NCBI GenBank assembly: GCA_032158295.1
Contig: CM063244.1
Coordinates: forward strand, 26,634,930 to 26,698,929
Source: Pycnopodia helianthoides
Lineage: Eukaryota > Echinodermata > Asteroidea > Forcipulatida > Asteriidae
Reading direction: 5' to 3'
Length of the DNA stretch: 64,000 nucleotides
Both the position numbers and the translations under genes were made by a program. This document shows, piece after piece, positions 40,741 to 54,353 of this stretch (positions within the stretch are counted from its first letter, which is position 1; each line of letters starts with the position of its first letter). Under the pieces are notes generated by a model. It ran no database searches, had not been told where the DNA came from, and saw nothing but the letters and a program-made list of their open reading frames with translations.

Positions 40741-41694
40741 TGCCCTGACTCCACAGGTAAAGTTCCTTTTACTTTTGTCCCATTTTAAACTTATTATTTC
40801 TCCATTTCATACTTAGAGTTTATTAAGGAGGCTTATTTCATTTTTACAGCAAATTATTATAGATTTGTTTAATGATACTCATGGAATTATAGAGGCTGTG
40901 GAAAAAGTGCATTTTTGAGGTAGAAAATTGGTATGAAAATAGAACTTTGCATTAAGAGAGGTGCAAGTGGGTTTGTACTGCTGGCATATGTAATATGGCC
41001 ATGTGTAGTACATGTATGTGCTAAGTAAGGGTTTTTGGTTAAATTCTTGTTGGCCTCATTTTAAGTTATTTAAGTCCTGGTCTCTTGTTCTTTTAATAAC
41101 CATAAATTCAATGAAATGTAAACTTAGCAATTGCTTAGATACTGCTGGTGGATTTGTGCTAATCGGGTGGGTTTGCTGCGTTGCTTTTGGTTGCTAAATA
41201 ATTGCCTAACTTAGCCTTTCGGGCTTGTTTCTGCCATATGTTTTTACACAGTTGCTGAGTAGTAAACAAAAGTAGAAACTGTAAATTTAATAACTCCTTT
41301 TTGTATCACTGCCTGCCCTGACTCCACAGGTGCAGGTTTGTCATCTTTACAGTAATGCAGTGAAATAAATGTCAACCTGAGGACAGAAACAAAGAAGCTC
41401 TTCCGAACTCCATCTTTGAACCTGTGTGCCATCCAAAAAAAACCAAGCTCAACCCCCCATTCCCCATGCTCTACACAAAGATTATGATGATTATGAATGA
41501 TGCAGATGAAACTCAAAGTCGTTGTTTTGATGCCGATCTCGACACTGATAGTTATCACCAAATTCCCCACGACCGTTTAGACCATGATAACAAGAAGGAT
41601 TCCCTTCATTTTGAGGCAGATAAGGATGCCATTGACAATAACGATGACTGTGACGAGGGCACGAGGCCATAGTTGTAGTTCTAAAAGTTCTGAT

Positions 41695-42110
41695 GATCAA
41701 TATGAATGTCAAGTAATGAACCACAAGGGAAACTGACTGGGTAAATTTCAAATTGTTTGGGGTTGAACAAAGAGAAATTGACTAGAGCGGGGTTTGAACC
41801 GACGACCTCCGGAGTAACGTATACCGGCACTCTACCGACTGAGCTATCTAGCCCTATGTTGGCGGTCTCCCTATTTTGTCAATTTCTTTGTTCGGGGGTG
41901 CAAGTCAGAAGCCATGCAACCGTTAACTGCCGTGTGGCCAGGGATCACACCCAAGTTTACGATACAACCTGGGAAGCAGCAGCCACGGGATCACGTTGAG
42001 GGGATGCGACTTTTTAAATTTAAATGTCAAGTAATGAACCACAAGGGAAACTGACAAGGTAAATTTCAAATAGTTTGGGGTTGAACAAAGAGAAATTGTC
42101 TAGAGCGGGA
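41695..42110 (-). mobile_element. tRNA-derived SINE plus partial duplicate
   Basis: Minus strand GCTAGATAGCTCAGTCGGTA head and GTCGGTTCAAACCCCGC B box. The 3' part ('caagtaatgaaccacaaggg...') is repeated at 42,025-42,105. Confidence 0.78.
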
Positions 42111-42329
42111 CAAGACTGCGTTAGTCCATAAATCAAATTAAGACCCATCGAAGCGCATAGAAAATTGTTGACAGTTTTTTTCTTCTTTTTCGTTTAAGGC
42201 CAACGCTTCTGTGCATTCAAATTGAACACGAGTTGTGGCTTATTCGAGTTGGTTTGCACAAGCTCCTTTGCTGGCACTTGAGTTGTGTTTGTAAGAGAGG
42301 CGTTTCTATGGTGGCCCTGAAGGGACATC

Positions 42330-42900
42330 GCAAATCGCAAATAGCTTTGCATACATTTGCGATGTCGCAAGTATCTTTCCACATATTTGCGATGTCGCAA
42401 ATATCTTTGCAAATATCTTTGCACATGTTTGCGATGTCGCAAATATCTTTGCAAGTATCTTTGCACATATTTGCGATGTCGCAAATATCTTTGCAAATAT
42501 TTGCGATGTCGCAAATATCTTATCTATGCAAATATCTTTGCAAATATTTGCGATGTCGCAAATATCTTTGCAAATATCTTTGCAAATATTTGCGATGTCG
42601 CAAGTATCTTTGCAAATATCTTTGCACATTTTTTTGATGTCGCAAATATCTTTGCAAGTATCTTTGCACATATTTGCGATGTCGCAAATATCTTTGCAAA
42701 TATTTGCGATGTCGCAAATATCTTATCTATGCAAATATCTTTGCAAATATTTGCGATGTCGCAAATATCTTTGCAAATATCTTTGCAAATATTTGCGATG
42801 TCGCAAATATCTTATCTATGCAAATATCTTTGCAAATATTTGCGATGTCGCAAATGTCTTTGCAAATATCTTTGCAAATATTTACGATGTCGCAAATATC
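42330..42900. repeat. Palindromic satellite (ATATTTGCGATGTCGCAAATAT)
   Basis: About fourteen occurrences of ATTTGCGATGTCGCAAAT-type cores, an inverted repeat in themselves, separated by one to three 'atctttgcaa' spacers. The array stays open in several reading frames on both strands; these ORFs are artefacts of the repeat. Confidence 0.95.
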
Positions 42901-45455
42901 GGGAATTCATTGAAAACGTCTATTGTTTTTATAACCAACTTGATTGCTTTCCGTTCCGATATTTTGTTTAAAAAAAAATCGTTTTAGAATTAACAATATT
43001 TAATTTCAGCTAGGATTGTTGGTACAAAAATTCATTGAAAACGTGTATTGTTTTGTTTGAATGAATTCGTTTTAGAATTAATGTATTTGCTCGTAAATTT
43101 ATATATGTATTTATCTACATCATCAACTGTAATAATCGGTTTTTTTTTTGCTGTACTCAAATTGTAACATTTTCTTAAAATTATTAATTATCTTTTATAG
43201 CCTTGATTTTTAATTGTTACTTTGCGATGCGCATTGGGCGTCTTCGAAGAGGATTTTGGCGTTGCATAAATCTTTTCTTAAAAATAAAAATACAATGCTT
43301 TGTGCGCCAAATAATTTTTGAGAGTGTGGCTACTCAGAATTATCGATGCTTAAAAAACTATGAAAAATATATAAAAATAAACTCTCTTTTTTTTAAACGC
43401 CCGCCCGACCGAATTTTCGATTTCAAACATTGTTTACCATCTGTCGTCCATTTTGGTTATTTTTTTTCTGAAAGTCTAACTTCGATTTGTTATTATTCGT
43501 CAAAGAAAAAGGCGACAAATCTAAAATTTTAAACATCGATAGTTCCTTAGGGGTCGTACGATAGTTCCTTAGGGGTCGTACGTGTTCCATTAATGAAGAA
43601 CGATTAAAATGTCTAATAAAATGTCAACTGTTACCGACGTTCCTAAGATTATGAACGGCTACGCTTGCTTTTTTATTTATTTTTGGAAATGTTAGAATAC
43701 ACACAACATTGAATATCATTATCAACCAGAAATAAAATAACGCAGTATCGTCATTCTCTTTATTCGGTAATTGGTGTAAAGAAATCACAAGTTAAAACCA
43801 GCAAATTTATTTCCACCCCAACCCTTCATTAAAACTACGGTGTCTTAAAAGGCAGACAGTTTAGTCAGCTATAGTTCAGGGTGATCAAAGCGCTGTAGGT
43901 ACTTGACTTTAACCCGTTTTAGAACGAACGTCAGCCTTTGAGAAAGACTCTACTAAGGTGGAATTCTTTCGATTGTACCACTTTTTGGTAATGGTATTAA
44001 GCAGTTTACAAGCTGACGCTGTACGTCATTCCCTTTTTTCATTTTAGAAGTAGGCCTATGTAAACATTAAACACCAATAAACACAGGTTCGATCATACAC
44101 GCATTGAGATGTAAATACAATACTATGAAAACTACAAGTGGTAAAAGATTATGTAAGTGTAACCAAGATACAATTTTTAAAAAAGGCGATTGTTTCATTG
44201 TACTTTCAAGTGCCGTTGTTTACGTGCGTGAAGGTAGAAACATATGCCACAAAACTACCCTTTCTTTGACAATTTTATTGTTTACACGGGTTCCACAAAG
44301 CTAGTTCGTAATCTACAATTTGAACTTATATAAATTACACGATAAAGCTTACCTCTAGAGACATGAAATCACATCAAATGATCGTAATACATCCACGGTG
44401 TTTACATAAATCAAGCATGGCTGGACGCCATTTTGAATATCGTGTCACGATATCAAGCCGTCGAGTACCCAGACCCCTACCATGTGTTTATCCGGTGTTA
44501 AGCGGTAATCGGATACATGTAGTTTTCTTTGGCTGGTTCCAACCACCTTCACTATCCAAGACCACAAGGGGGTACGCAACTGGCCCCCGCAAGATCTCGC
44601 GGTAATGAACTGAATTGCCGGTGGTCTGTATATTCATGGTATATTCAAGGCTAGATTAATATTTAATGATAAATAAAAACATAAAGCTTAATAAAAAAAA
44701 ATGGTGGTTAAAATTAAATTAAATTGAAATTGTTTAATGCAACGGTGAAGCTTATTCATAACAGAAAGAAGGGTCTACGTATGAAGTGTTGGTTTTTGTT
44801 TCGTTTCTCAATTTATTATTTGTATGAATATAACTTGTATATTTAAAAGTGACATTATTTTGTTGTTGAAATTTCTGACAAAATTGCGTTAAAAAAAACC
44901 CAATATATTTTTTAAAGACCTCAATACACTTCACCCCCCCCCCCAAAAAATTGTAATTTTATAATTACAGATTGTAAAACTTTGCAAACTGCAAGGCTTA
45001 CCCCTTTTGGTTTTGATTGAAAACTGCAAGGCTTTGAACACCAGATCATAAGAGGCAAGTCAAACAAAAACATTTAGAGGTAAACACAAAATCATAAGGG
45101 GTAATAAACCTAGCAGTTTTTTTTTTTTTTACAAACAATCGTAAAGGGTAACCCTTGCAGTTTTTACTCAAAATCTTAAGAAAAAAAGCCTTGCAATTTT
45201 ACCTTTAAAAAAAAAATAATAATAATAATAATTTTGTTTTATTAAAAACAACAATAAACGCCCCACTACCCACTTCTTCTCTACTGAACTTCCTCAGACG
45301 ACAAAAAAATAAGACAAGACAAGAGAATCGTTTCAGACGGCAAAACTGGAGTTTCTTTTTTTTATTACATATTGGTTTAAACTCATGTCACATCATGCAG
45401 TGCCACAGGCCTATACCAAATTATTACATTCTGCTGGCACCTGTGCCCAACTTCA
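42901..45455. other. Intergenic, no gene seen
   Basis: AT-rich sequence with short homopolymers, a duplicated 'gatagttccttaggggtcgtacg' near 43,540-43,580, and an (AAT)n run near 45,215. No credible ORF or known repeat. Confidence 0.5.
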
Positions 45456-45459
45456 GAGC

Positions 45460-45945
45460 TGCTTTAAAGGAACGTTACAGAATTAGTTTTTGCTAACAAA
45501 ACAGTTGCTGGCAGGGTAAGCACTTTATGTAATCCACCGTTTACATAAACTGACAAACCTGTAGAAGTTTGAGATCGATCGGCCATCTGGGTCGCGAGAA
45601 AATAGTGAAAAACCGATTACACATTTGCATGAAATCATATAGATATATTTCAAGGGATGTTTTCTACTATCATCATCATTAGACCGTGTAAGTTTTATGT
45701 AAATCTGTGATCAAAAAGTATATTTTACAAGTCTTTTTCTTACCAATTCTGTAATATTCCTTTAAGCAGAAAATATTGCTCAACAATTTTCTGCTAAGCG
45801 AAAATGAGCCGGGATACCTGTCACACATGGTACATGCGAGATGGTATTTTAGCTGGTAACTGTATTCTGATGAGCGTTTTTATAAATCTTTTTTTTCCCC
45901 TCAAAATGCTTAGCTGCTTTGTGTGCTCAAGTATGAATTTGGGCC
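45460..45945. mobile_element. Nested MITE pair
   Basis: An internally shortened inverse copy of the AAAGGAACATTACAGAAT family (45,470-45,765) lies within an element of the CCCAATTTCATAGAGC family, whose right end is 'tatgaatttgggccc' at 45,945. Confidence 0.75.
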
Positions 45946-48900
45946 CTCATTCAAGCAGTTCCATCTGACGTTGCTTGTCTTCTTCTTGAATGCCATAATT
46001 ACTATTATTTTTTCCAAGTCTAAATGTGAGGGAAACAGGTTCAAAAAATATGATCTCCATAATGTGATTTGACCTTTGTGTCGCACGGGACAATTTTTAC
46101 AGGCAACCTGGAGGCAGCCATCTGCACTGCAAGCAAAAGGAACACTTCGGTAGCACAACATACACTTTTCTCTTAGTATTTGACTGTTCCCAAGACGATA
46201 TGGAAACCTACATTTGTTTCTTCTTCATGGAGATTGCATGTAAGTGTCCCTTTAACCACGGAAATTGGCCTATAATGAAATTCAGCAAGGATTCCATTTA
46301 CCTAGCAACATTTCTATAAACAATTCCAATTCAGGTGGTCTTACGCACTCATCTGATGTTCAAACACGAGTCACTGTGTGCACCAGTCTTCCACAACAAC
46401 AAAACAATCAAACCGTCTTTGGTATTTTAATACAAAGCTTATTAATTCATCATTAATCTATCTACACTATCAACATCCTTTTCCTTTGTACCCTCCGTGG
46501 TCCGGAGAGGAACAATTTGATCTTCTTCTTTTTTTGTTAATATAAAAAACATAGATGTTTTTTAAAAATTTATTATTTTATTGCAGGCTTGTCCAAATTC
46601 AAATTCGCAATAGGAAAACCTTAATTTTGGTTTGAAATAAGCCCTCTATGTCAAAGTCAGCACTGCTTTCAGGATGTTTTTTGTAGTCAAAACCTTAAAG
46701 ATTATGGTCCGAGACTGAGACCTTTAAGTTCGAGACCAAGAATCTTTTTTTACATTATTCTCACACGAGCACAATTGCTTCAAAACAGAACTGAACTTGC
46801 CTTTTTTCCTCTTCCCTTATGATGCACAAATGAAATTCGATATTTCTTGTTTCAGAGAATGGGTTACAACTTGAACGACACACTTGTTTTCAAGTGACCT
46901 TCCTGTCTTTTGAAACCCATTTTCTGGACATTCTAAAACAAACCTTTCCATTTTCAAAAAAACAATTGCGTATACAACAAAACTCAAAACTAAGCTGTTC
47001 TTAGTGAACAGCTTCACAACTGCAATCTTGGAGGGAACTATTGATAATACTTTCCAGGCTTCCCCTCTCTCTCTCTTTGCAATTTTGTAATTGTAATTTT
47101 TTTCTGCAATTTTTATCAAGTCAAGGATTGGAATCAAACAACACATTTTCCAGAAAAGAAGAAGAAAAAAGCATTTTCTGGGTTGGACACTGCATACAGT
47201 AAAATAATACCAGAATTTGTAGTTTTGTAAAGTTTGCAGAAAAAAATCTGAGAAATCATCTTTCAAAAATGTCCCTTCCCAACCCTAGAAAAACCCCTCA
47301 ACGTTCCTAACCATCTCCAAGACTTAATAAAGTGTTTTTTTTCTCTTAATAAAACAGAATCTGCATGCCTCTCTACGCTAGAAAACCTTTAAAGTAACCC
47401 ACAAATAAATAAAAACCGAATCATGTACATAGAGACCAAGAGATTATATAAAATCAAAAGTTAACATTCTGCCAAGTAAAGTAGCTTCTATAATTTGCAC
47501 AGAGAAAATGCCCACCACAAGGTGCTGAGTGTTGTTTGTTTTAACCAAAAGGATAACAAATTGCTTATATATTCTGACTTGTCAGCAATAATTTGTCTTC
47601 AGGGGAAACAATGTGCCTCAATTTTTTAACATTGAATAATAAAATAACCAAATCAATAATACGCAAGTCGCAATTCATTTTTTTTTATGGACACATAATT
47701 CCATTTTTAAGATGCAAAAATCCGTAAGAAAATGTTTGGGCATTTATTCTTCAATGTTACCTTCTGAGAATGTCAACTACAAGGGCACTGATTCTGTATG
47801 TTAAAACCTACACCTTGCACATTGACCATGAGGTAGGCTACAAATCAACCTATAGGGCTTGATGGCTTGGGCTGTGGCTGGATTGCTGAAAAGGCCTATA
47901 GGCCCCTTGCACAATGCGCAGCGTACTCACATGTGCCTATCCTGGGTGTCATTTTGGGTGTGTCATTTTGGGTGTCAAAATCGTATACAAACATGCACAA
48001 AAGAGAGTTGACACCCAAAATTACGCGCATTGTTCGGAGGCGCGTTCTGTGTTGTGTAAGGGGTCTATATAAATCAATAGCTCCCTCACAGAGAACAGCT
48101 ATCGTCCAATGATCTGCCTCCTTTTTGAGAGTGTGACATCATATGCAATGGGTCTATACTGCAACGTTGTCAGTGTGGCTAACAGCCACAGCCGGCAGCC
48201 ATAGCCATAGCCGAATCAGACTAAGTGGCTGTGGCTGCAGCTAGATCACCACATCAACAAGCACTGAACCATAGGCTGCCCTTAGCAACACCTATAGCAA
48301 AAGCCACAGCTGCGGCCACCAGTTCAGACATGGCCTCATTACCGGCCAAATATCTCAGAGCATGGAGGTAGAAACTAATCTCTACCTCCATGCTTAAAGC
48401 AGCTGATAACACGTATTTGCTAAGCACATACAAATCTTACTAAGTCCGAGAATCATGTCACCAGCTAAAAATGCTATTCAGTGTACCTGTCTAGCAGTGA
48501 CTGGCTCCCTGCTTATCCATGCTAAGCCACCAAATGTGTCAAGCGTTGTTTCTAATCAAACAGCTTTATGAAACTGGAGCCTAAACATCTTTCCCAACAT
48601 CTTGACAATCTCTTCTGTTACCCCTTCAGCTATAGGCCAACAGCTCCCCTGAATCACCGTCAAACTCTTTTTGCAATTACACCATTCAGCACCATGGGCT
48701 AATCAAGCTTGCATGACTAAACCAACTACATCCTACCATCTAACTCAATCCTGTATTCATTTTTTTTGATATAATGTATATATATATACTTTTTTACAAT
48801 AGTTTAAACTGGATTAATATTATTTTTACACAAAAATATTAACAATAGTAAATGGTGGAAGGAAGGGATTCCATTGACAATAGTTTAAATACTGTTTCTG

Positions 48901-51170
48901 TTGTACAATTATATATTAGTGCTTTTGGGAGCACATTCCTCTATGCTTGGAGAGTCAAGGAAGTTTCTTCTACAAACTTGTTATCGGGACGTTTGAGTGA
49001 CGCTTTACCTTTGTGTCGGGAACGATTCAAATTTCACTCTTCCAAAGCATCAGGCCAAAGGTAGGATACGTCATTGGATGAGAACAGAAGCACAATCATT
49101 CCAGTGCTCCAGGATTTAGAAATGATTCCAACAAAAAAAAACAGCGACCACTCTTCGATTGGTTCTCACATTTTGAGAAGACGGCATGTTAATGGTTTGT
49201 TGTTGTCAATGCTATGTAAAATTGCCAAGCACGGTGCTAAGTTAAGACCGATTTTTAAACACAATTTTTCTTGTGAAGTGGCAGCATTTACAGATGGAAA
49301 TGAATGGTACCAGTTCCCACCAACTTCATACAAGTAAGCCGATTTAAATTTCAACATTTCATGTTTGGGATAATCACTAATATCCAGTATAGATAGGTTG
49401 CAGTATGACGTAATCGGCCATCTTTACGGGCAGTTTAGAACAAACAGTCGTGCGTTTCTCGTGAGAACGGCGTGCAACACGCGCGCATTTCACAAAACTC
49501 ATTGCAGGATTGGTCGGTGAACAACGCGGCTGCATTAATAAGTTGAGCGTTGCTGACGCACCTGCAAGCCAAAATGCAATTTGCCCGTAAAGATGGCGTC
49601 TACTGGGAACTATCTATTGGAAATCCTCAATCTGGTTTGGCTGAAATATCTAAACTCTGAGGGAAACACAAAAGACAGTAATGTTTCTGGGGTACGTCAT
49701 TGAGGGGGCACAATGACACCAACAATCAAGTTCTTCTCAACACTTGATGTTCAAAACGAAAAGAAAAAAAAACAAACAAACAACAACTTATTTTGTGACT
49801 GTGTCTAAGGCTGACTTTCCTAATCTCTTCCTAACATTAGTCGAAATAAAAAAAACTCCTACAATTTCCAATGTACTATTTGCATGATTCGGATAAACAC
49901 ATAAATTATAAACACATGACATTAAAAAATAAATTAAGAACTTTTAAAAAACGTGGGTTCGGGAGGCAATAATTAAAGTAGTATTTCGGGTTGCATTATC
50001 AGACTATAGAATGGAACTGAGTTATTGTGGTTTACTTTGCTATACTTGCTTTCACTGGACGCTATGTTCAAACATTCTCGTCATATCAAATTCATCCAGT
50101 CGGAAATATTATCCCAAATCTTAAACTTTTTTCCCTGTTATGCGTTTTCCAATTTTGGGAAATTTTTAGTGTGAAACTTTTTCCCATGACACTCTCCCAA
50201 AATGGACCTTCTCTCCCGTTTCAGATTTTTCCCCATTTGAGACTTTCCCACAAGAAACTTTAAAGAGATAACGTTGTCCATTTTTAATATTCACTAGCAC
50301 TACGGGTCTCGGATCTCAAAACTCTTGGAAATTCCTACATTTCAATTGAACTGCAGTACATTTTTGGTCTCGGCTATTTCTAGAGCTAACAACAAGACAG
50401 ATTCCTTGATTGATTTCAACTCGCAAGGAATCTTGAACTCAAACTTTCCAAATTAAAGAGCAGCAATTGACATTCTCATAATCACGCTTACCAAACTATG
50501 TCAAATGAGTAAATCTATGCCAACGTAGGGAGTCATTTTTTTTGTCTTTAAGATGATGTTTTCTGAAGTTGAAACCAACAATATCGTGAGGTCGTTTGGA
50601 TATACTGTTCTTTGGGGCATGGCGATTGGAAGAGGGCTTTTGGTCCAGAAGGAAACTTCTTTAAGCAATAAGAGCGACCATAAAACTTGCATGGCCATCC
50701 AATGCTGCATAGTTTACACTTTGTCATACAAACAAAAAACTTCCTTCTGTAACAACCACAGATACATTGCAGTTCTCATTGCGCTGGTTGTATTCTGCAG
50801 TAAATCATTTTGCAAATCATTCTGCAGTCAATTGGCTACAGTTGAAATCACATTGCAGAATGAGATCAAAACTTTTCATCCGACTCTTTTTGTTGCAAAA
50901 AAAAAATGGCAAAGACTCGGATCCAATTAAATCTGGCACACTGAGATTACCTTTCCAAGAAAAAGCAAAAAACCAAAAAAAAAAAAGAGAGGGCGGTATA
51001 GATTAGGGAACTTCAATAAATAATTTAAAACGTTGGACTCTGGTAGTTTCTTCACAATATACGTTGATGTCAACTGAAGACCTACCCTTCCTCCAAACAG
51101 TATAAAAAATGCTCCCACATAAATACACTATGTTTAAAAATATAAAAAAATAGCGGAGTTACAGTACATG
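45946..51170 (-). other. Presumed UBE2H 3' UTR and intergenic DNA
   Basis: Largely free of recognised repeats, unlike the rest of the window. It follows the UBE2H stop codon on the minus strand, and vertebrate UBE2H has a long 3' UTR, so part may be transcribed. Several minus-strand AATAAA hexamers exist; the real end was not determined. Short ORFs near 48,850-49,340 resemble nothing I know. Confidence 0.4.
48359..48394. other. Perfect 14-bp hairpin
   Basis: AGCATGGAGGTAGA, an 8-nt loop, then the exact inverse. A CCCAATTTCAT-family MITE remnant (about 48,395-48,585) follows immediately. Confidence 0.8.
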
Positions 51171-51289
51171 CTATAGCTCCATGCCTTGTGTTTCATCTTC
51201 GGAGAAATCACTCATGGAGCTTTCGCTAGACGACGACTGGGCGTCTTGCTCTCGTAACGCTTCTTCGGTTGCGTATTTCTGCACGTATT
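51171..51289 (-). CDS. UBE2H: UBE2H last exon
   Basis: AA completes a Glu codon; [14 protein letters not shown] and [15 protein letters not shown] then ...MEL stop. The acidic/serine tail matches human UBE2H ([20 protein letters not shown]) almost exactly, which separates it from other E2s. The acceptor is CCATACAG and the stop TAG is at 51,173-51,171. Confidence 0.97.
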
Positions 51290-51854
51290 CTGTATGGAAG
51301 ATCAAGACAAGATGGAGGTGAGTCTCAAGTGATGACTATAATGAGTCGATCGTCTCAGGTTTCTTTCAATCGACTTTGTGCAACCAAACTGAGGCAGTCT
51401 CGTCCCCATGGTTTACTTTATTTCCAACCAGGTTTACAATAGTAAACCCTGGGGGGAAACTTCTTACTCGGACCCTGATTGGACAAAACCAATTGTTAAC
51501 CTTTGTCAAAACAGCCGGCCGGCAACCAATGTACAAACAGGCTATTAAATCTGGTACCGGACCACGAGACCATGACGAAGATGTGAATTTCGAAAAAGCA
51601 GCCAGACTAATCTAATTTGCATACGTATCCAAATGTTTGGATATGCAGATGATCTAATACCAGGGTGAGAGAGCGGTCAACCTCGTACTGCTCGACACAC
51701 CCTGGGGACGAGGTTGAAACTGAGGCTCTATGGACGCAATAGGCAGGTCCCTTTTCATGAATTGTAAATCAGAACTATCAATCTAAGTGTTCAGACAGGG
51801 AACCTGAGCAAATATTAATTCCCTTTAACAAAGTTTTTTTTTTTTTACAATCTA

Positions 51855-52580
51855 GCAAGGTTTGTGGTAGCACCATGTTCATGAGTAGGATTTGAAACTT
51901 TGCATGGTGGGGATACAATCTAATAAGATTTGTGGTAACACCATGTACATGAGTAAAATTTGAAATTTTGCATGGTGGAAATACAATCTAGTAAGGTTAG
52001 CAGTAACACCATGTACATGAGTAGGATTTTAACTGTTGCATGGTGGAAATACAATCTAGTTAGGTCTGTGGTAACATCATGTACATGTACATGAGTAGGA
52101 TTTGAAACTTTACACGGTGCAGTACAAACTAGTAAGGTTTGCAGTCACACCATGGTGTATAATAAGTAGGATTTGAAACTTTGCATGGTAGGGATACAAT
52201 CTACATGTAGTAAGGTTTGCAGGAACACCATGTACATGAGTAGGATTTGAAACTTTGCATTGTGGAGATACAATCTAGTAAGGTTTGCAGGAACACCATG
52301 TACATGAGTAGGATTTGAAACTTTGCATGGTGGAAATAAAATCTAGTTAGGTTTGCAGGAACACCGCGTACATGACTAGAATTTAAAACTTTGCATGGTG
52401 GAGATACAATCTAGTAAGGTTTGCAGAAACACCACGTACATGAGTAGGATTTGAATCTTACATGGTGCAGTACAAATTAGTAAGACTTGCGGTAACACCA
52501 TGGTGTATATAAATAGAATTTGAAACTGTGCATGGTGGAAATACAATCTAGTAAGGTTAGCAGTAACACCATGTACATGA
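51855..52580 (-). repeat. Minisatellite, ~62-bp unit, about 12 copies (inverse)
   Basis: Units contain CACCATGTACATGAGTAGGA and 'tttgcatggtggaaatacaatctagtaaggtttgcag', the inverse of the array at 10,430-11,035. A stray unit piece is at 52,722-52,745. It lies in the UBE2H intron before the last exon. Confidence 0.95.
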
Positions 52581-52791
52581 GTCTCCCTTATGAGTTGTGG
52601 TGGTTCTGAAAAAAAAAAAACGCTAGTGTAACAACTCAACATTTCGATCAGTATGGTCTGATGGTCTCCAGGAGACAGCTGGAAGACAATCAGAACCACC
52701 ACAGCTGAGATTAGATTTATGTACATGGTGTTGCCACAAACTTTAATCGTAACAAAAGGAAATACAAACAGATCCAAAACAAAAAACCTAC

Positions 52792-52920
52792 CCCTGATTT
52801 TTTTCTTGTATTCTTCTGGTTTATGCAGATACATAGCTGCAGCGTCTCCGTTCAGGGGGTCCCCCGGGTTGGGGTACGCCAATAGTTGGGGCAGGAATGA
52901 CTCAAAAATGTTGGATAAAT
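52792..52920 (-). CDS. UBE2H: UBE2H exon with [15 protein letters not shown]
   Basis: AT completes Asp; [20 protein letters not shown] and [20 protein letters not shown] follow, nearly identical to human UBE2H. The exon ends one base into Glu (AGG G|GTAGGT). The acceptor is TCTCCAG. Confidence 0.97.
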
Positions 52921-53454
52921 CTGGAGAGATAAAAAATATACAGACACTGAAAATGTTAAAGTGGTTTTAAATGGTCTTTTTCTTAGAATTACAATTTCAA
53001 AATATTACACTCTATAATGTCAAATAAATGAATGAGGAGTAAAGACATGCTTTACATGGGATCTGTGCTCGATTTGGCAAAGAACCAACAATTGATTTTA
53101 AGCTGAGTATCCAGCTTAATTGCCAAACAAGGTGTGATGTCACAGTCCAAATCACTATATGGTGGTGTTGACAACTCAGCTTTAAGATGAATCTCAGTTT
53201 GTTGTGAAATCTAGTCCTGGTGGTATACCACCATAATTAGAGTCTGGGTGTTGAACTACGGATGGTGTTGGATTCTGTTAGCGTGATGAAGGATCCCAGT
53301 AAATCACTCGAGGGAGTCCAGGTTAATATAAACTCAAATACTGCACAATTCCAATGGTGTATTGGTGGGTGACCTACTTCTGCTTAGCAGTACATATCTG
53401 CCAGGCTAAACAACGCTTAGCTGAGGTTTTGTGAAGCCTGGGGTTTCAGTCCAC

Positions 53455-53600
53455 CACAATGGCCTCAAATTTTGCCACGAAATTGCCGTGGGTGCCCTTA
53501 AAAACCTTCAATACAAATTCAAACTTTCCTCATTGGGGGCCCTTCATTTTTTGGGGAAAATTGCCGTGCCCTTTTGAAAACAAAATTCGAGGCATGCCAC
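53455..53600. mobile_element. MITE of the CAGGCCTCGAA family
   Basis: Diverged ends 'atggcctcaaattttgcc' and AAATTCGAGGCATG around 'aaattgccgtgggtgcccttaaaa'. Confidence 0.6.
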
Positions 53601-53674
53601 CATGTTGAGTGATTTTATACGAGGAGTTCTGTTTTGGAAACAGGGGGGGGGGGTGCAGAATAAAAATGACTCAC

Positions 53675-53727
53675 CATATAACGCTGACCATGTTTGATTG
53701 ATTACATCAAGGCATACTGTCCCTGAG
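53675..53727 (-). CDS. UBE2H: UBE2H catalytic-cysteine exon
   Basis: C completes Ala; SGTVCLDVINQTWSALY follows, with the active-site Cys of VCLDV. The acceptor is TCTACACAG (start 53,727). A second CAG 11 nt further in (start 53,716) would shift the frame and drop SGT, so it is not used for the normal protein. The donor is TATG|GTGAGT. Confidence 0.96.
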
Positions 53728-54009
53728 CTGTGTAGAGGGAAAAGAACAACATTTCCTGAGATGTGTGGTTTTAATAATAATAAAAAAAAACGTGTAGTTA
53801 TTCAAACGAAAAGAAATGGGTGCAAGAGGATTTTTGGTCTACTCCTGTTGATCTTGGCCATCACATTCTGGGTTGCTCTGTAAATTTACTTGGGTGATAT
53901 TTGATTGTGTTTTTGCTTTTTTTTTTTTAGCTTTCGTCATTTTCATTTGCTCGCTCGACCTTGCTACTTTATAATTGTTTGTGAGTGTTTTTTGGATAAT
54001 GACCGAACA

Positions 54010-54060
54010 AAGAATAAAGAATAAAGAATAAAAAATAAAGAATAAGGTATAAAGAATAAG
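54010..54060 (+). repeat. (AATAAAG)n microsatellite
   Basis: Six or seven imperfect AAGAATA units. Confidence 0.85.
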
Positions 54061-54353
54061 AGATGTACATTCTTCAAACTGGCCTGTAATTTACCGGGAG
54101 CAATGAAAAGCCAAAGGCGTAAGAGTCACGGCTGACAAAAAAATTTCTCAAACCAGGAGATTCAAGTTTTAGCCTGAATGTTGAAGTGATGCCACTTATT
54201 ACTGTGTTGTAGACTCAAAGAAGCTTTGGGGAAAAGTATCCTCATGCCAAGGTAGAAGTAGATCAACGAGTATGATTTCTTTTAGATTCAGAAGAAAATA
54301 ACAGCTATTTGTTTCACCAGGTGAGTCACAAAGTAGCCTGAATTCAGAAAGTC

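Noticed and set aside
42233..42987. Overlapping ORFs of 65-204 codons on both strands
   Set aside because: They arise from the satellite repeat; the peptides are simple repeats such as ISLQIFAMSQ with no independent support.
48852..49337. Two plus-strand ORFs ending at GT donors
   Set aside because: No similarity recognised, opposite to the presumed UBE2H 3' UTR; length is within chance expectation.
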